64,000 bases of DNA from CAZSAK01 sp964605155 (GTDB lineage: Bacteria > Pseudomonadota > Gammaproteobacteria > SZUA-140). A model generated the notes under the pieces. The model did no database searches. It saw only the letters and a list, made by a program, of their open reading frames with translations, and had not been told where the DNA came from. The DNA lies in NCBI GenBank assembly GCA_964605155.1, contig CAZSAK010000009.1:1-64000 (forward strand). The letters run 5' to 3'. Below are positions 27,026 through 34,942 of this stretch, in pieces (the first letter of the stretch is position 1; the number at the start of each line of letters is the position of its first letter). The translations under genes were made by a program, and so were the position numbers.

Positions 27026-27730
27026 ATGGATAAAGATATCACGCTGGCCACCTATAATGTCCACGCCGGTGTAGGAACCGACGGCCGTTTTGCGCCTGAA
27101 CGCATCGTTAACGTCTTACGTGAAATCAATGCCGATGTCATCGCATTACAGGAGGTCGAACAACACCGGATCGGCGATCATGATCTGCTGGATTATCTTG
27201 CCGCCGAAACAGGTCTGACTGCCATCGCCGGCCCTACCTTGTTGCGTGAATCCCGCCATTACGGCAATGCCATGTTGATAAAACTCCCTGTTCTGGATGT
27301 CGACCGCATCGATTTGAGCCTGCCCGGTCGCGAGCCGCGTGGCGCCATAGATGCCATTCTTGGCTGTAATGGTCTGCGTATTCGAGTGGTGGCGACGCAC
27401 CTTGGTCTCAGTCCAGGCGAACGGCGTAAACAAGTAAGCCAGCTGATTGCATCATTCGAGTCCCATGAATCGGCCGATATATCGGTGCTGACGGGTGACC
27501 TCAATGAATGGTTTCTATGGGGACGAATCCTGCGCTGGTTACGCGCGCACTTCCAACCGACACCAGACCTGGCAACGTTTCCCTCGCGATTTCCCGTATT
27601 CGCACTGGATCACATCTGGTTGACCCCCGTTAATCGACTCAGCAAAATGGAGGTTCATACCAGCAAGCTTGCACGTATAGCATCCGACCATCTGCCGTTA
27701 AAGGCGATTGTAGACATCAGTCCGGCCTGA
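27026..27730 (+). CDS. Endonuclease/exonuclease/phosphatase-fold protein
   Basis: 234 aa from ATG 27026, with GGAAGA 9 bases upstream; a TTG at 26951 would add 25 hydrophobic residues that could be a membrane anchor. The EEP fold is clear: ATYNVHAG near the start, DVIALQEVE (metal-binding Glu), VVATHLGLSPGERRKQ, LTGDLNEW and, at the end, DHIWL and SDHLPL with the catalytic histidine. Relatives include phosphodiesterases, nucleases and lipid phosphatases, so the substrate cannot be set. It lies in the predicted stress regulon block. Confidence 0.88.
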   Translation: MDKDITLATYNVHAGVGTDGRFAPERIVNVLREINADVIALQEVEQHRIGDHDLLDYLAAETGLTAIAGPTLLRESRHYGNAMLIKLPVLDVDRIDLSLPGREPRGAIDAILGCNGLRIRVVATHLGLSPGERRKQVSQLIASFESHESADISVLTGDLNEWFLWGRILRWLRAHFQPTPDLATFPSRFPVFALDHIWLTPVNRLSKMEVHTSKLARIASDHLPLKAIVDISPA

Positions 27731-27760
27731 TTATGGGATATGGCCAGCTGGCTGATGCTC

Positions 27761-27777
27761 ATTGATATTTTTCAATG
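27761..27777 (+). promoter_or_regulatory. FNR-type site, strong copy 2
   Basis: ATTGATATTTTTCAATG, a near-perfect dyad. TACAGT at 27798-27803 lies 20 bases downstream and suits a -10, putting the site centre at about -41 before the DUF883 operon (start 27866). Confidence 0.7.
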
Positions 27778-27865
27778 ATCTCCATGACGAGGCGCATTAC
27801 AGTAATGCTTACTCTAGTCAAGATTCATTCTTTAGCATATCTGTAAAAAACAACAGGAGTACGAT

Positions 27866-28165
27866 ATGGCAACTACCGAGATCGACAAGGAACTTGATCA
27901 ACTGAAATCCGATATTTCCAACCTTCGTAGCGACATGTCGGAATTGATCGAAGCAATGAAAGATAATGGTATCGAACACGGCCGGGATGTTTATCATCGT
28001 ACCCGTGAACGCGCCCGACGGACAGGTGAAGCGGTCCGCGAACGGGCGGGTGATATGTACGATGATTTCGGCAGAACCGTGGAAGAGAGGCCCATGACAA
28101 GCGTGTTGACGGCTTTCGGCACGGGATTCGTCGTCGGCATGCTGCTGGACCGCCAGCAGCACTGA
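27866..28165 (+). CDS. DUF883 family (ElaB/YqjD-like) ribosome-associated membrane protein
   Basis: 99 aa. The first 75 residues are a charged helix (IDKELDQLKSDISNLRSDMSE, quoted pattern of K/D/L heptads) and the C-terminus is one glycine-zipper membrane segment, TAFGTGFVVGMLLD. E. coli YqjD, ElaB and YgaM are inner-membrane proteins that bind ribosomes in stationary phase. AGGAG lies 7 bases before the ATG. It begins a rightward operon with the next two genes, under a predicted FNR-type promoter. Confidence 0.88.
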   Translation: MATTEIDKELDQLKSDISNLRSDMSELIEAMKDNGIEHGRDVYHRTRERARRTGEAVRERAGDMYDDFGRTVEERPMTSVLTAFGTGFVVGMLLDRQQH

Positions 28166-28185
28166 ACCATCCAGCGGTTGTATTC

Positions 28186-28698
28186 ATGTCCTGGTGTGGA
28201 GTCGCGTTTCATGAGATAGGAAAATTGCGCCTGTGGTGGCAACGCCGTATGGTCATCATGGCGCTGACGCTGCTGTGCGGCGTGATCGGCACGGGTGGCC
28301 TGGCCTTTATAACCATCGGCTGGTATACCGCCCTGCGCGAGACATTGGCGCCGTGGTCAGCGGGATTTATCGTCGGCGGCGTGATGCTTGTTGCTGCCAT
28401 CGCAGGCGTTCTGGCGATCTGGTACTCAGTTCGTAACAAAAGGGGTCATTCAGGAACCCCGGCACCTGAATCGACCAGTCGATCCGCGCAACTGGATGCG
28501 GTCACCCACCTTGGCAAGACGATCGGGTCAAGCATGAATCAGCGCGATGTCAGGACAACGGATGTCATGATTGCGGCGCTGGTGGCCGGCACTGTGCTCG
28601 GCGCAAGTCCGGCCTTGCGTGAACAGTTGTTTCGACACAGAGGTCGAGAGCGTAATAACGGTAATTCATATCCGGAACAATCCGGACAACGAAGATAA
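28186..28698 (+). CDS. Small two-helix membrane protein (YqjE-like)
   Basis: 170 aa with two close hydrophobic segments (about residues 24-46 and 56-79), a linker, and a further weak hydrophobic segment near residue 125-140 (MIAALVAGTVLGASP). Position after a DUF883 gene matches E. coli yqjD-yqjE and the holin-like YqjE family, but I recognise no strong motif. The ribosome site is poor; the gap to the upstream gene is 20 bases, so coupling is likely. Function unknown, membrane location likely. Confidence 0.65.
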   Translation: MSWCGVAFHEIGKLRLWWQRRMVIMALTLLCGVIGTGGLAFITIGWYTALRETLAPWSAGFIVGGVMLVAAIAGVLAIWYSVRNKRGHSGTPAPESTSRSAQLDAVTHLGKTIGSSMNQRDVRTTDVMIAALVAGTVLGASPALREQLFRHRGRERNNGNSYPEQSGQRR

Positions 28699-28709
28699 AC
28701 TTCCGCGCT

Positions 28710-29804
28710 ATGGCCCCGCCATCGGAGTATCAATGGCCACTGGTCACCGTGATCGGTATCGTGATACTGGCCGGTCTTACGGTGTTCATGATAGGCCCCG
28801 CGTCACAGGTGTTCCTTGTTACCTTCTCGGCTGTATTGTTCGCGGTCTCCATCGATGGCCTTGCCGTACTGATCACCAACCGGGTATCCATTTCGCAGGT
28901 GATGGCGCGCATCGGTGTCATAGTGATCCTGCTGGCCTTGTTGCTGGGATTTGTGACCTTCGCCGGACCGCGCCTGAGTGAACAGATATCAGAGCTTGCT
29001 GATCAGCTGCCCCGCGCCGTTGAGAGCCTCAACAGGATTATCGCCTCACATCCCCTGGGCAAGACGGTACAGGATATCAATCTGCAACAACTGCCGTTGA
29101 ACGAGTCACAGATTCTGAGCGGTGTTACCGGCGTTTTTTCCACCGCCTTCGGAGCCACAATCAATACCTTGATCATCGTGTTAATCGGCCTGTATCTGTC
29201 ACTGCAGCCGCAGATCTACGTCGAGGGTTTCCTGCATCTGGTACCGAAGGATGTACGCGGGCGGACAAGGAATATCCTGGATGACATCCACCGCGCCTTG
29301 AGTTGGTGGCTGGTGGGTCGATTTTTCTCCATGCTGACTGTCGGCGTGCTGACCACAATCACCTTGTGGTTGATCGATATGCCGCTGGCACTGGTGCTGG
29401 GTGTGATTGCCGGTATATTTTCCTTTGTCCCGTTTGTCGGTCCGATCACTGCATCGATTCCGGCTATATTAATCGGATTGATGGATTCACCCTTAACGGG
29501 CGTCTATGTGACCCTGATCTATATGGCAGTACAATTCATAGAGGGCAATTTTCTGACGCCGCTGATCCAGGAACGCGTCGTTTCGTTACCTCCGGCCCTG
29601 TTGTTGCTTGCACAGTTCGCCATGGGGATATTCTACGGATTGTTCGGCATACTGCTTGCCACCCCCCTGGCTATTTTACTGATCGTGTTGACTCAAAAAC
29701 TCTATGTACAGGATATCGTCAAGGAACCGGTCGAGGTCCTTGGCGATCACCACCACACCGCCCGGCATCAGAACAAGCCGGTCCTGAAAGGTAGTTCGTC
29801 CTAA
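28710..29804 (+). CDS. AI-2E family transporter
   Basis: 364 aa with about eight membrane segments. The family signature region is visible in ALVLGVIAGIFSFVPFVGPI and in FIEGNFLTPLIQERVVSLPP. Members (TqsA, PerM/YdiK and others) export AI-2 or other small solutes or act as Na+/H+ antiporters; the name does not fix the substrate. It follows the YqjE-like gene by 11 bases and ends the operon. Confidence 0.92.
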   Translation: MAPPSEYQWPLVTVIGIVILAGLTVFMIGPASQVFLVTFSAVLFAVSIDGLAVLITNRVSISQVMARIGVIVILLALLLGFVTFAGPRLSEQISELADQLPRAVESLNRIIASHPLGKTVQDINLQQLPLNESQILSGVTGVFSTAFGATINTLIIVLIGLYLSLQPQIYVEGFLHLVPKDVRGRTRNILDDIHRALSWWLVGRFFSMLTVGVLTTITLWLIDMPLALVLGVIAGIFSFVPFVGPITASIPAILIGLMDSPLTGVYVTLIYMAVQFIEGNFLTPLIQERVVSLPPALLLLAQFAMGIFYGLFGILLATPLAILLIVLTQKLYVQDIVKEPVEVLGDHHHTARHQNKPVLKGSSS

Positions 29805-29836
29805 GGCATTCTGACAGGGCTTTCAAAAACCCGGGG

Positions 29837-29853
29837 ATTGACGCATCGCAATG
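29837..29853 (+). promoter_or_regulatory. Weak FNR-like dyad before the BON gene
   Basis: ATTGACGCATCGCAATG keeps ATTGA and CAATG of the strong sites at the same spacing. CATACT at 29874-29879, 20 bases downstream, is a possible -10 before the BON gene (start 29913). Confidence 0.4.
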
Positions 29854-29912
29854 CAAGGCTGCCCGGATCAGATCATACTAATATATTATGGTTTTATTAA
29901 GGAGGGGCAGAC

Positions 29913-30647
29913 ATGAGCGATCAATCTGTTGAGGAACTGGATAAAAACATACGCGCCGCGCTGGAAAGGGATCCACGCATCAATCTGCATGCTTCGCAGC
30001 TCAAGATCATCCCGCATGAGCGCTGCATCACCCTTGTAGGACAAACGGAGGATATCTCCTCCAAAAGGATTGCGGTCAATGTGGTACGGCAGACCGCCGG
30101 TGAAGATTATGAAATCAAGGATCATATACGGATACACTCCACGCATATCAGTGATAACACACTGCATGACAAGATCGCCAGGATACTCGTCAACGAACCG
30201 GTGTTCAGTGACTGCGACATCTTCGTCGACAGTACCCGGAAGATCGAACGTTTACGCAACAGCGACTTACATAACAATGATGTCATCAAGGCGAGTGTGA
30301 GGGATGGGGTGATAACGCTCACCGGACAGGTCAACAGCCTGACACACCGGCGTATGGCAGAGGCCCTGATGTGGTGGATAGACGGCTGTCAACGCGTTGA
30401 CAACCTGTTGAGGGTGGTACCCCCTGAAAGGGAAACCGATGAGGAACTGACCGATGCGGTGCGTATGGTTCTGAAAAAAGACCCGCTGATCGATGCCTCG
30501 CAGATCCGTGTGGTTGTCACAGCCGGAGTTGTGGAACTCCTTGGTCATCTCGAAAATGACAAACTGTGTCGAATCGCAGCCCACGATGTCTGGTCTGTTC
30601 CGGATGTGTGGGAAGTGTATAACCGGATCACGGCGGACACGGGCTGA
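29913..30647 (+). CDS. Protein with three BON domains
   Basis: 244 aa; AGGAGG lies 8 bases before the ATG. Three BON-type units of about 65-75 residues follow one another (first near 8-75, second near 85-155 with VRDGVITLTGQVNSLTHRR, third near 165-240 with VVVTAGVVELLGHL). BON domains bind phospholipid or envelope partners in OsmY-like proteins. Unlike OsmY there is no signal peptide, so this form would be cytoplasmic and peripheral to the membrane. The gene runs into fpg with a 44-base gap. Confidence 0.88.
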   Translation: MSDQSVEELDKNIRAALERDPRINLHASQLKIIPHERCITLVGQTEDISSKRIAVNVVRQTAGEDYEIKDHIRIHSTHISDNTLHDKIARILVNEPVFSDCDIFVDSTRKIERLRNSDLHNNDVIKASVRDGVITLTGQVNSLTHRRMAEALMWWIDGCQRVDNLLRVVPPERETDEELTDAVRMVLKKDPLIDASQIRVVVTAGVVELLGHLENDKLCRIAAHDVWSVPDVWEVYNRITADTG

Positions 30648-30691
30648 GGCAGGCTCAGTGCCCTTTATGTATCGTATCAAACTGGAAAACC

Positions 30692-31474
30692 ATGCCTGAA
30701 ATACCGGACGTCGAGACCTACAAGCGGTATTTCAACAAAACGTCCCTGCACCAGCGAATCAGGCGTGTCCACGTGGAAAGTCCCTCTATATTATTCGAGA
30801 CCTCTCCCCAGGGCCTTGGACATGCCCTCAAACACAAATCGTTCCAGTCGACCGACAGTCACGGTAAATATCTGTTTGCCGCCATCGAAGACGACAAGTG
30901 GCTGGTCATGCATTTCGGCATGACCGGTGAAATCAAATACTTTCAACATCAGAAAGATATGCCGAAATATACACGGTTCTTGATCACCTTCGAAAACGGC
31001 TGTCACCTGGCGTATGTCGCGCCCCGCAAACTGGGACGTGTCGGACTGGTGGATACACCACAATCATTGATCACGGGTCAACACCTTGGTCCGGACGCAC
31101 TCGAGATAACCGGGGAACAGTTTCATGAACAGGCCATGAAACGCCGGGGTAACGTCAAGTCCTGGCTCATGGCTCAGTCCAGTATCGCAGGCATCGGCAA
31201 TGTCTACTCGGACGAAATACTTTTTCACGCCAGGATTCATCCCAAACGTTCCGTCAGTGACCTGGACGAAGCGACGGTTCAGAGGCTCTACAAGGCCATG
31301 CAGTCTGTACTCAAGGCTGCGATCGATGCCGGTGCCGACCCGGACGAGATGCCATCTTCTTTTCTGTTACCTCATCGCAACAAAGGCGCGCACTGCCCGG
31401 TATGCGGTACACGTATTGCGACCGTCAAGGCGAGTGGCCGGACAGCCTGGTATTGTCCCAAATGCCAGACATAG
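30692..31474 (+). CDS. Fpg/Nei family DNA glycosylase
   Basis: 260 aa. It excises oxidised bases and cleaves the resulting AP site by beta/delta-elimination. The catalytic P2 and E3 are present (MPEIPDVE), as is the H2TH region (AQSSIAGIGNVYSDEILFHA) and the C-terminal zinc finger C-x2-C...C-x2-C with GRTAWYCPKCQ. Lesion choice (8-oxoG or oxidised pyrimidine) is not clear; the isoleucine and aspartate in the N-terminus and general divergence suggest a third subgroup rather than classic MutM. It probably shares a transcript with the BON gene. Confidence 0.93.
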   Translation: MPEIPDVETYKRYFNKTSLHQRIRRVHVESPSILFETSPQGLGHALKHKSFQSTDSHGKYLFAAIEDDKWLVMHFGMTGEIKYFQHQKDMPKYTRFLITFENGCHLAYVAPRKLGRVGLVDTPQSLITGQHLGPDALEITGEQFHEQAMKRRGNVKSWLMAQSSIAGIGNVYSDEILFHARIHPKRSVSDLDEATVQRLYKAMQSVLKAAIDAGADPDEMPSSFLLPHRNKGAHCPVCGTRIATVKASGRTAWYCPKCQT

Positions 31475-31515
31475 ACACATGTTCAACCGTATTTATGGTG
31501 TATCCCGTGTCACAA

Positions 31516-31532
31516 ATTGATATATTTCAATG
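31516..31532 (+). promoter_or_regulatory. FNR-type site, strong copy 3
   Basis: ATTGATATATTTCAATG. TAGAAT at 31554-31559, 21 bases downstream, matches the -10 consensus at 5 of 6 positions and puts the site centre near -42. The next gene starts at 31591 with a short leader. Confidence 0.75.
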
Positions 31533-31590
31533 TATGTAATTCCGGATCATCACTAGAATGATCATCATGGTCATATCAGAGAGATAACAT

Positions 31591-31788
31591 ATGTCGATCT
31601 TACCAGACAGGGCGGATCCGCCGGAGAACAAGGTACCTTGCATAGTGTGCTCGAAGGAGGTACCTGAATCCGCGGCCTTGCACCCTGAATCCGAGGAATA
31701 CGTGCTGTATTTCTGCAGTGTCAATTGCTATGAGCGCTGGCGCAAAGAGGCCGAGCAGACATTCGGCAAGGACACGCCCGGAGAATAA
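31591..31788 (+). CDS. DUF3330-like small cysteine protein
   Basis: 65 aa. Four cysteines as C-x2-C (CIVC, residues 17-20) and C-x3-C (FCSVNC, near residues 42-46) suggest a zinc ribbon. The pattern VPCIVCSKEVP...FCSVNCYERWR is what I know as DUF3330, first seen in mercury-resistance transposons; no mer genes are here. AGAGA lies before the ATG. Its stop abuts the stop of the convergent tal-tkt gene. It has its own predicted FNR-type promoter. Function unknown; a metal-bound regulator or chaperone is possible. Confidence 0.8.
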   Translation: MSILPDRADPPENKVPCIVCSKEVPESAALHPESEEYVLYFCSVNCYERWRKEAEQTFGKDTPGE

Positions 31789-34752
31789 TCAGGCCATCCG
31801 GATCCTGGTATCGCCGGCCATCGCGACAATCTGGTCACGGATCGCATGCCTGTCGATGCCGTGTATATGAAGCAGTTGTTCGCGGGTTCCCGAATGCGGT
31901 TCCTTGTGTACGCCGAGCCGGATGACGGGCGCCAGGTTACTAATCTCGACGGCGACTGCGTCTCCTAACCCCCCTTCGAGCCAGTGATCCTCTACACTGA
32001 TGACGGCCTGTGTCTCGCGTGCCGCCTGTGCGAGGGTTTCCACGTCCAGCGGTTTGACGGAATAGGCGTCGATTACACGTACACTGATACCATCCAGCTG
32101 TAACATTTCGTATGCCGCCAATGCCTCATGGACAGTGATGCCTGCGGCCACGATGGTGAAGCGGTCATGATTGGATGAACGCAATACCGAGCTGCCACCG
32201 ACCCTGAAGGTCTCGTCATTGTCGTAGATGACCGGGGTCTTCGGCCGCGTCGTGCGTATATAGACGATACCCTCGGTTTGCATCGCCAGTTCGGTCACAC
32301 GTTCCGCACTGACCGCATCACAGGGATACAATATCGTACTGCCGTAAACTGCGCGGAACATCGCCATATCCTCGAGACCCATCTGCGATGGCCCGTCCTC
32401 GCCGATGGAAACGCCTGCATGACTGCCGCAGATGATCATGTGATCCGGACGGGAATGACCGGCCATACGGATAAAATCAAATGCCCGGCTCAAAAAACAG
32501 GCGAAGGTCGCGGCACAGGGTACCTTGCCACTGGCGGCAAGTCCCAGGGCAGTACCGACCATGTTTTGCTCCGCGATGTAACATTCGATAAATCGTTCGG
32601 GAAAGGTGTCTGCAAACACCTGCGTATAGGTGGAATTCTTTACATCACCGTCCAGCACAACGAGATCAGGATTGATCTTGCCGATTTTTTTCAAGGCATT
32701 ACCGAATGACTCGCGCGTCGAAATCGTATCACCCGATTCATGGGATACGACGATACGGGTAGCGTGGCTCGCCCGGCTTGGTATACTGGACTCGACATGG
32801 CGGGGTTCAACCTGCAGATGTACCTCGGTCTCGCCAATTTCTTCCAGTGCACGTTGCATCTGTACATCATCCAGTGCCTTGCCGTGATACCCCTGCTTTC
32901 CCTCGAGAAATGATACTCCCTTGCCCTTGATGGTCCTGGCGAGGATGGCGGTCGGTCCCTGCCTTCTGGCTCGAAACAGGGCATCGAGAACGGCATGCAT
33001 GTCATGTCCATCGATCTCGATGGTATGCCAGCCGAAGGCGGCAAAGCGTTCGGCATATACCGATAGCTGGTGCCGGTAAGGCGTGAATCCGCTTTGCCCC
33101 AGCGCATTGACATCGACGATCGCCACCAGATTGCTCAGGCCGTTAAGCGCTGCGAATTGCGCTGATTCCCACACCGATCCTTCCGAGCATTCACCATCGC
33201 CGAGCAGACAAAACACACGTGCATCGATGTTGTCCATCCTGTTGGCCGTCGCAATACCGTTGGCCGCTGCCAGCCCCTGCCCCAACGAGCCGGTGGCCAC
33301 CTTGACCCAGGGATTGGAGGGTGTGGGATGTCCCTCCAGCGAGCTGTCGATCTTGCGCAGCGAGAGTGGATTTTCCGTGATGGCGCCGGTTTCCGACAAC
33401 GCCGCCCACAATATCGGTGCCGCGTGACCTTTCGACAGCACAAAGGTATCCACATCGCGCGCCCGGGGCTCATTGGGATCCCAGCGCATCTCGTGGAAAA
33501 ACAATGCGGCGACGATGTCCGCGCATGACATACTGGACGTAGGATGACCGGATCCCGCCTCGCTCGTCATGCGGATCACCTCCTTGCGGAGTTTGCGTGC
33601 CATGTCTGTCAACGGGGGAGCGTATGATTGTGAGATATAACTGTGGTACTTGTTATCGATGGCATCGAGCATGGCATCATAGGGATCGATGAATTTCTGT
33701 ATCCCTTCATTCAGTAATTGCTCGGTCACCAGGTGAATATCGATGCCCAGTTCACCCAGTTCATGCATCACGGATTGTGCCTGATCAAGATCATTCCCGA
33801 TCGTATCATTGACCACGCCATGATCGGCGAATGCATTGATGGTCTTGATGGTCAGGGTATTGACGGTATGAGGGCCGATAAGGGGTGTCACATACATGAT
33901 GTCACTGTATTTCGAATTCTTTGTTCCGGTACTGGCCCATAACATGCGCTGCGGCCTGGCCCCCTGTTGTTGCAGCGCCTTCCAGCGATCGCTTTGCAGG
34001 ATTTGCCTAAAACGGTCATAGGCCAGTTTCGCATTCGCGATTGCAACCTTGCCTAGCAGATGTTCAGGACTGTTTGTCTTGCCTCGGGAACCGGTACCGA
34101 TACGATGGCCCAGCAGTTCATCCACCAGTGTATCGATGCGGCTGAGGAAAAAACTCGCCACCGATGCGATTTTATCCACCGTTTTACCCTGCCGTACACG
34201 ATGCTCAAGGGCCCGCATGTATGCCTCGGCTACCGCCTGGTAACGTTCAATGGAAAACAACAGGGTGATATTGACGTTGATGCCTTCGGTGAGAAGCGCC
34301 TCTACGGCAGCTACCCCGGCGTCGGTGGCGGGAATCTTGATCAGCAGGTTGGGCCTGTCGACTGCCCGCCACAATCGCCTGGCCTCGGCAATGGAGGCCT
34401 CCGTATCATGCGCCAGATGCGGGGAGACCTCGAGGCTGACAAATCCGTCGCTACCTTCAGATGTTTCATAAACGTTGCGCAGGATATCGCAGGCATCACG
34501 GACATCGGTTGTTACAATTTGCTCGTAAACCTTAAGCAGCGGTGATTGTTTGCGTGTTGCTGCGCGAATTTGCGCATCATAGTCATCGCCGCCGTTGAGT
34601 GCCTTGTAAAATATGGCCGGATTGGATGTTACCCCGCGCAGACCTTCATTGGTCACGCGCCCTTGCAGGTCTCCACTTGTAATCATTCTCCGCGTGAGAT
34701 TGTCGATCCAGTAACTTTGTCCATGTTCTATAAGCTGTAAGAGATTGTTCAT
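31789..34752 (-). CDS. Transaldolase-transketolase fusion enzyme
   Basis: 987 aa from ATG 34752, with AGGAG 8 bases upstream. Residues 1-365 are a transaldolase with Schiff-base K139 (LLIKIPATDAG) and YVTPLIGPHTVNTL, of the type seen in fusions with phosphoglucose isomerase. From about 375 to the end is a complete transketolase: substrate histidines in GHPTSSMSCAD and SKGHAAP, thiamine diphosphate motif GDGECSEGSVWE near 516, catalytic E in AEQNMVGTALGLA, and a C-terminal domain. The transketolase half resembles the shorter (about 620 aa) type. One chain could channel heptulose/pentose intermediates in the non-oxidative pentose phosphate pathway. It is monocistronic with a predicted FNR-type promoter. 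Confidence 0.93.
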   Translation of the reverse strand: MNNLLQLIEHGQSYWIDNLTRRMITSGDLQGRVTNEGLRGVTSNPAIFYKALNGGDDYDAQIRAATRKQSPLLKVYEQIVTTDVRDACDILRNVYETSEGSDGFVSLEVSPHLAHDTEASIAEARRLWRAVDRPNLLIKIPATDAGVAAVEALLTEGINVNITLLFSIERYQAVAEAYMRALEHRVRQGKTVDKIASVASFFLSRIDTLVDELLGHRIGTGSRGKTNSPEHLLGKVAIANAKLAYDRFRQILQSDRWKALQQQGARPQRMLWASTGTKNSKYSDIMYVTPLIGPHTVNTLTIKTINAFADHGVVNDTIGNDLDQAQSVMHELGELGIDIHLVTEQLLNEGIQKFIDPYDAMLDAIDNKYHSYISQSYAPPLTDMARKLRKEVIRMTSEAGSGHPTSSMSCADIVAALFFHEMRWDPNEPRARDVDTFVLSKGHAAPILWAALSETGAITENPLSLRKIDSSLEGHPTPSNPWVKVATGSLGQGLAAANGIATANRMDNIDARVFCLLGDGECSEGSVWESAQFAALNGLSNLVAIVDVNALGQSGFTPYRHQLSVYAERFAAFGWHTIEIDGHDMHAVLDALFRARRQGPTAILARTIKGKGVSFLEGKQGYHGKALDDVQMQRALEEIGETEVHLQVEPRHVESSIPSRASHATRIVVSHESGDTISTRESFGNALKKIGKINPDLVVLDGDVKNSTYTQVFADTFPERFIECYIAEQNMVGTALGLAASGKVPCAATFACFLSRAFDFIRMAGHSRPDHMIICGSHAGVSIGEDGPSQMGLEDMAMFRAVYGSTILYPCDAVSAERVTELAMQTEGIVYIRTTRPKTPVIYDNDETFRVGGSSVLRSSNHDRFTIVAAGITVHEALAAYEMLQLDGISVRVIDAYSVKPLDVETLAQAARETQAVISVEDHWLEGGLGDAVAVEISNLAPVIRLGVHKEPHSGTREQLLHIHGIDRHAIRDQIVAMAGDTRIRMA

Positions 34753-34897
34753 ATCCTGCTCCTGTCTGGATGATGACGATGTGATCAAATGCCATGGACC
34801 TGTTTGTTACCTGCTTCAGGATCTATCCAGACCGTCATCCCTTGCACCACAGACCACCTGCTATTGTCATTATATATACATAAATCCCATACCATGC

Positions 34898-34914
34898 ATT
34901 GATGTTTCTCAATG
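34898..34914 (-). promoter_or_regulatory. FNR-type site, strong copy 4
   Basis: On the plus strand this is ATTGATGTTTCTCAATG; it reads toward tal-tkt as CATTGAGAAACATCAAT, with TTGA-N6-TCAA. On the minus strand TATATA (34878-34873) is 19 bases and TATAAT (34874-34869) 23 bases downstream. The leader to the ATG is about 110 nt. Confidence 0.65.
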
Positions 34915-34942
34915 TCATGGATTGCCCGCCATCCAGTGATCT

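Noticed and set aside
25235..34243. Long antisense frames across the 25-35 kb genes and the hydrogenase region
   Set aside because: All overlap well-supported genes, lack ribosome sites and show no family pattern; they are shadows of GC-rich coding DNA.
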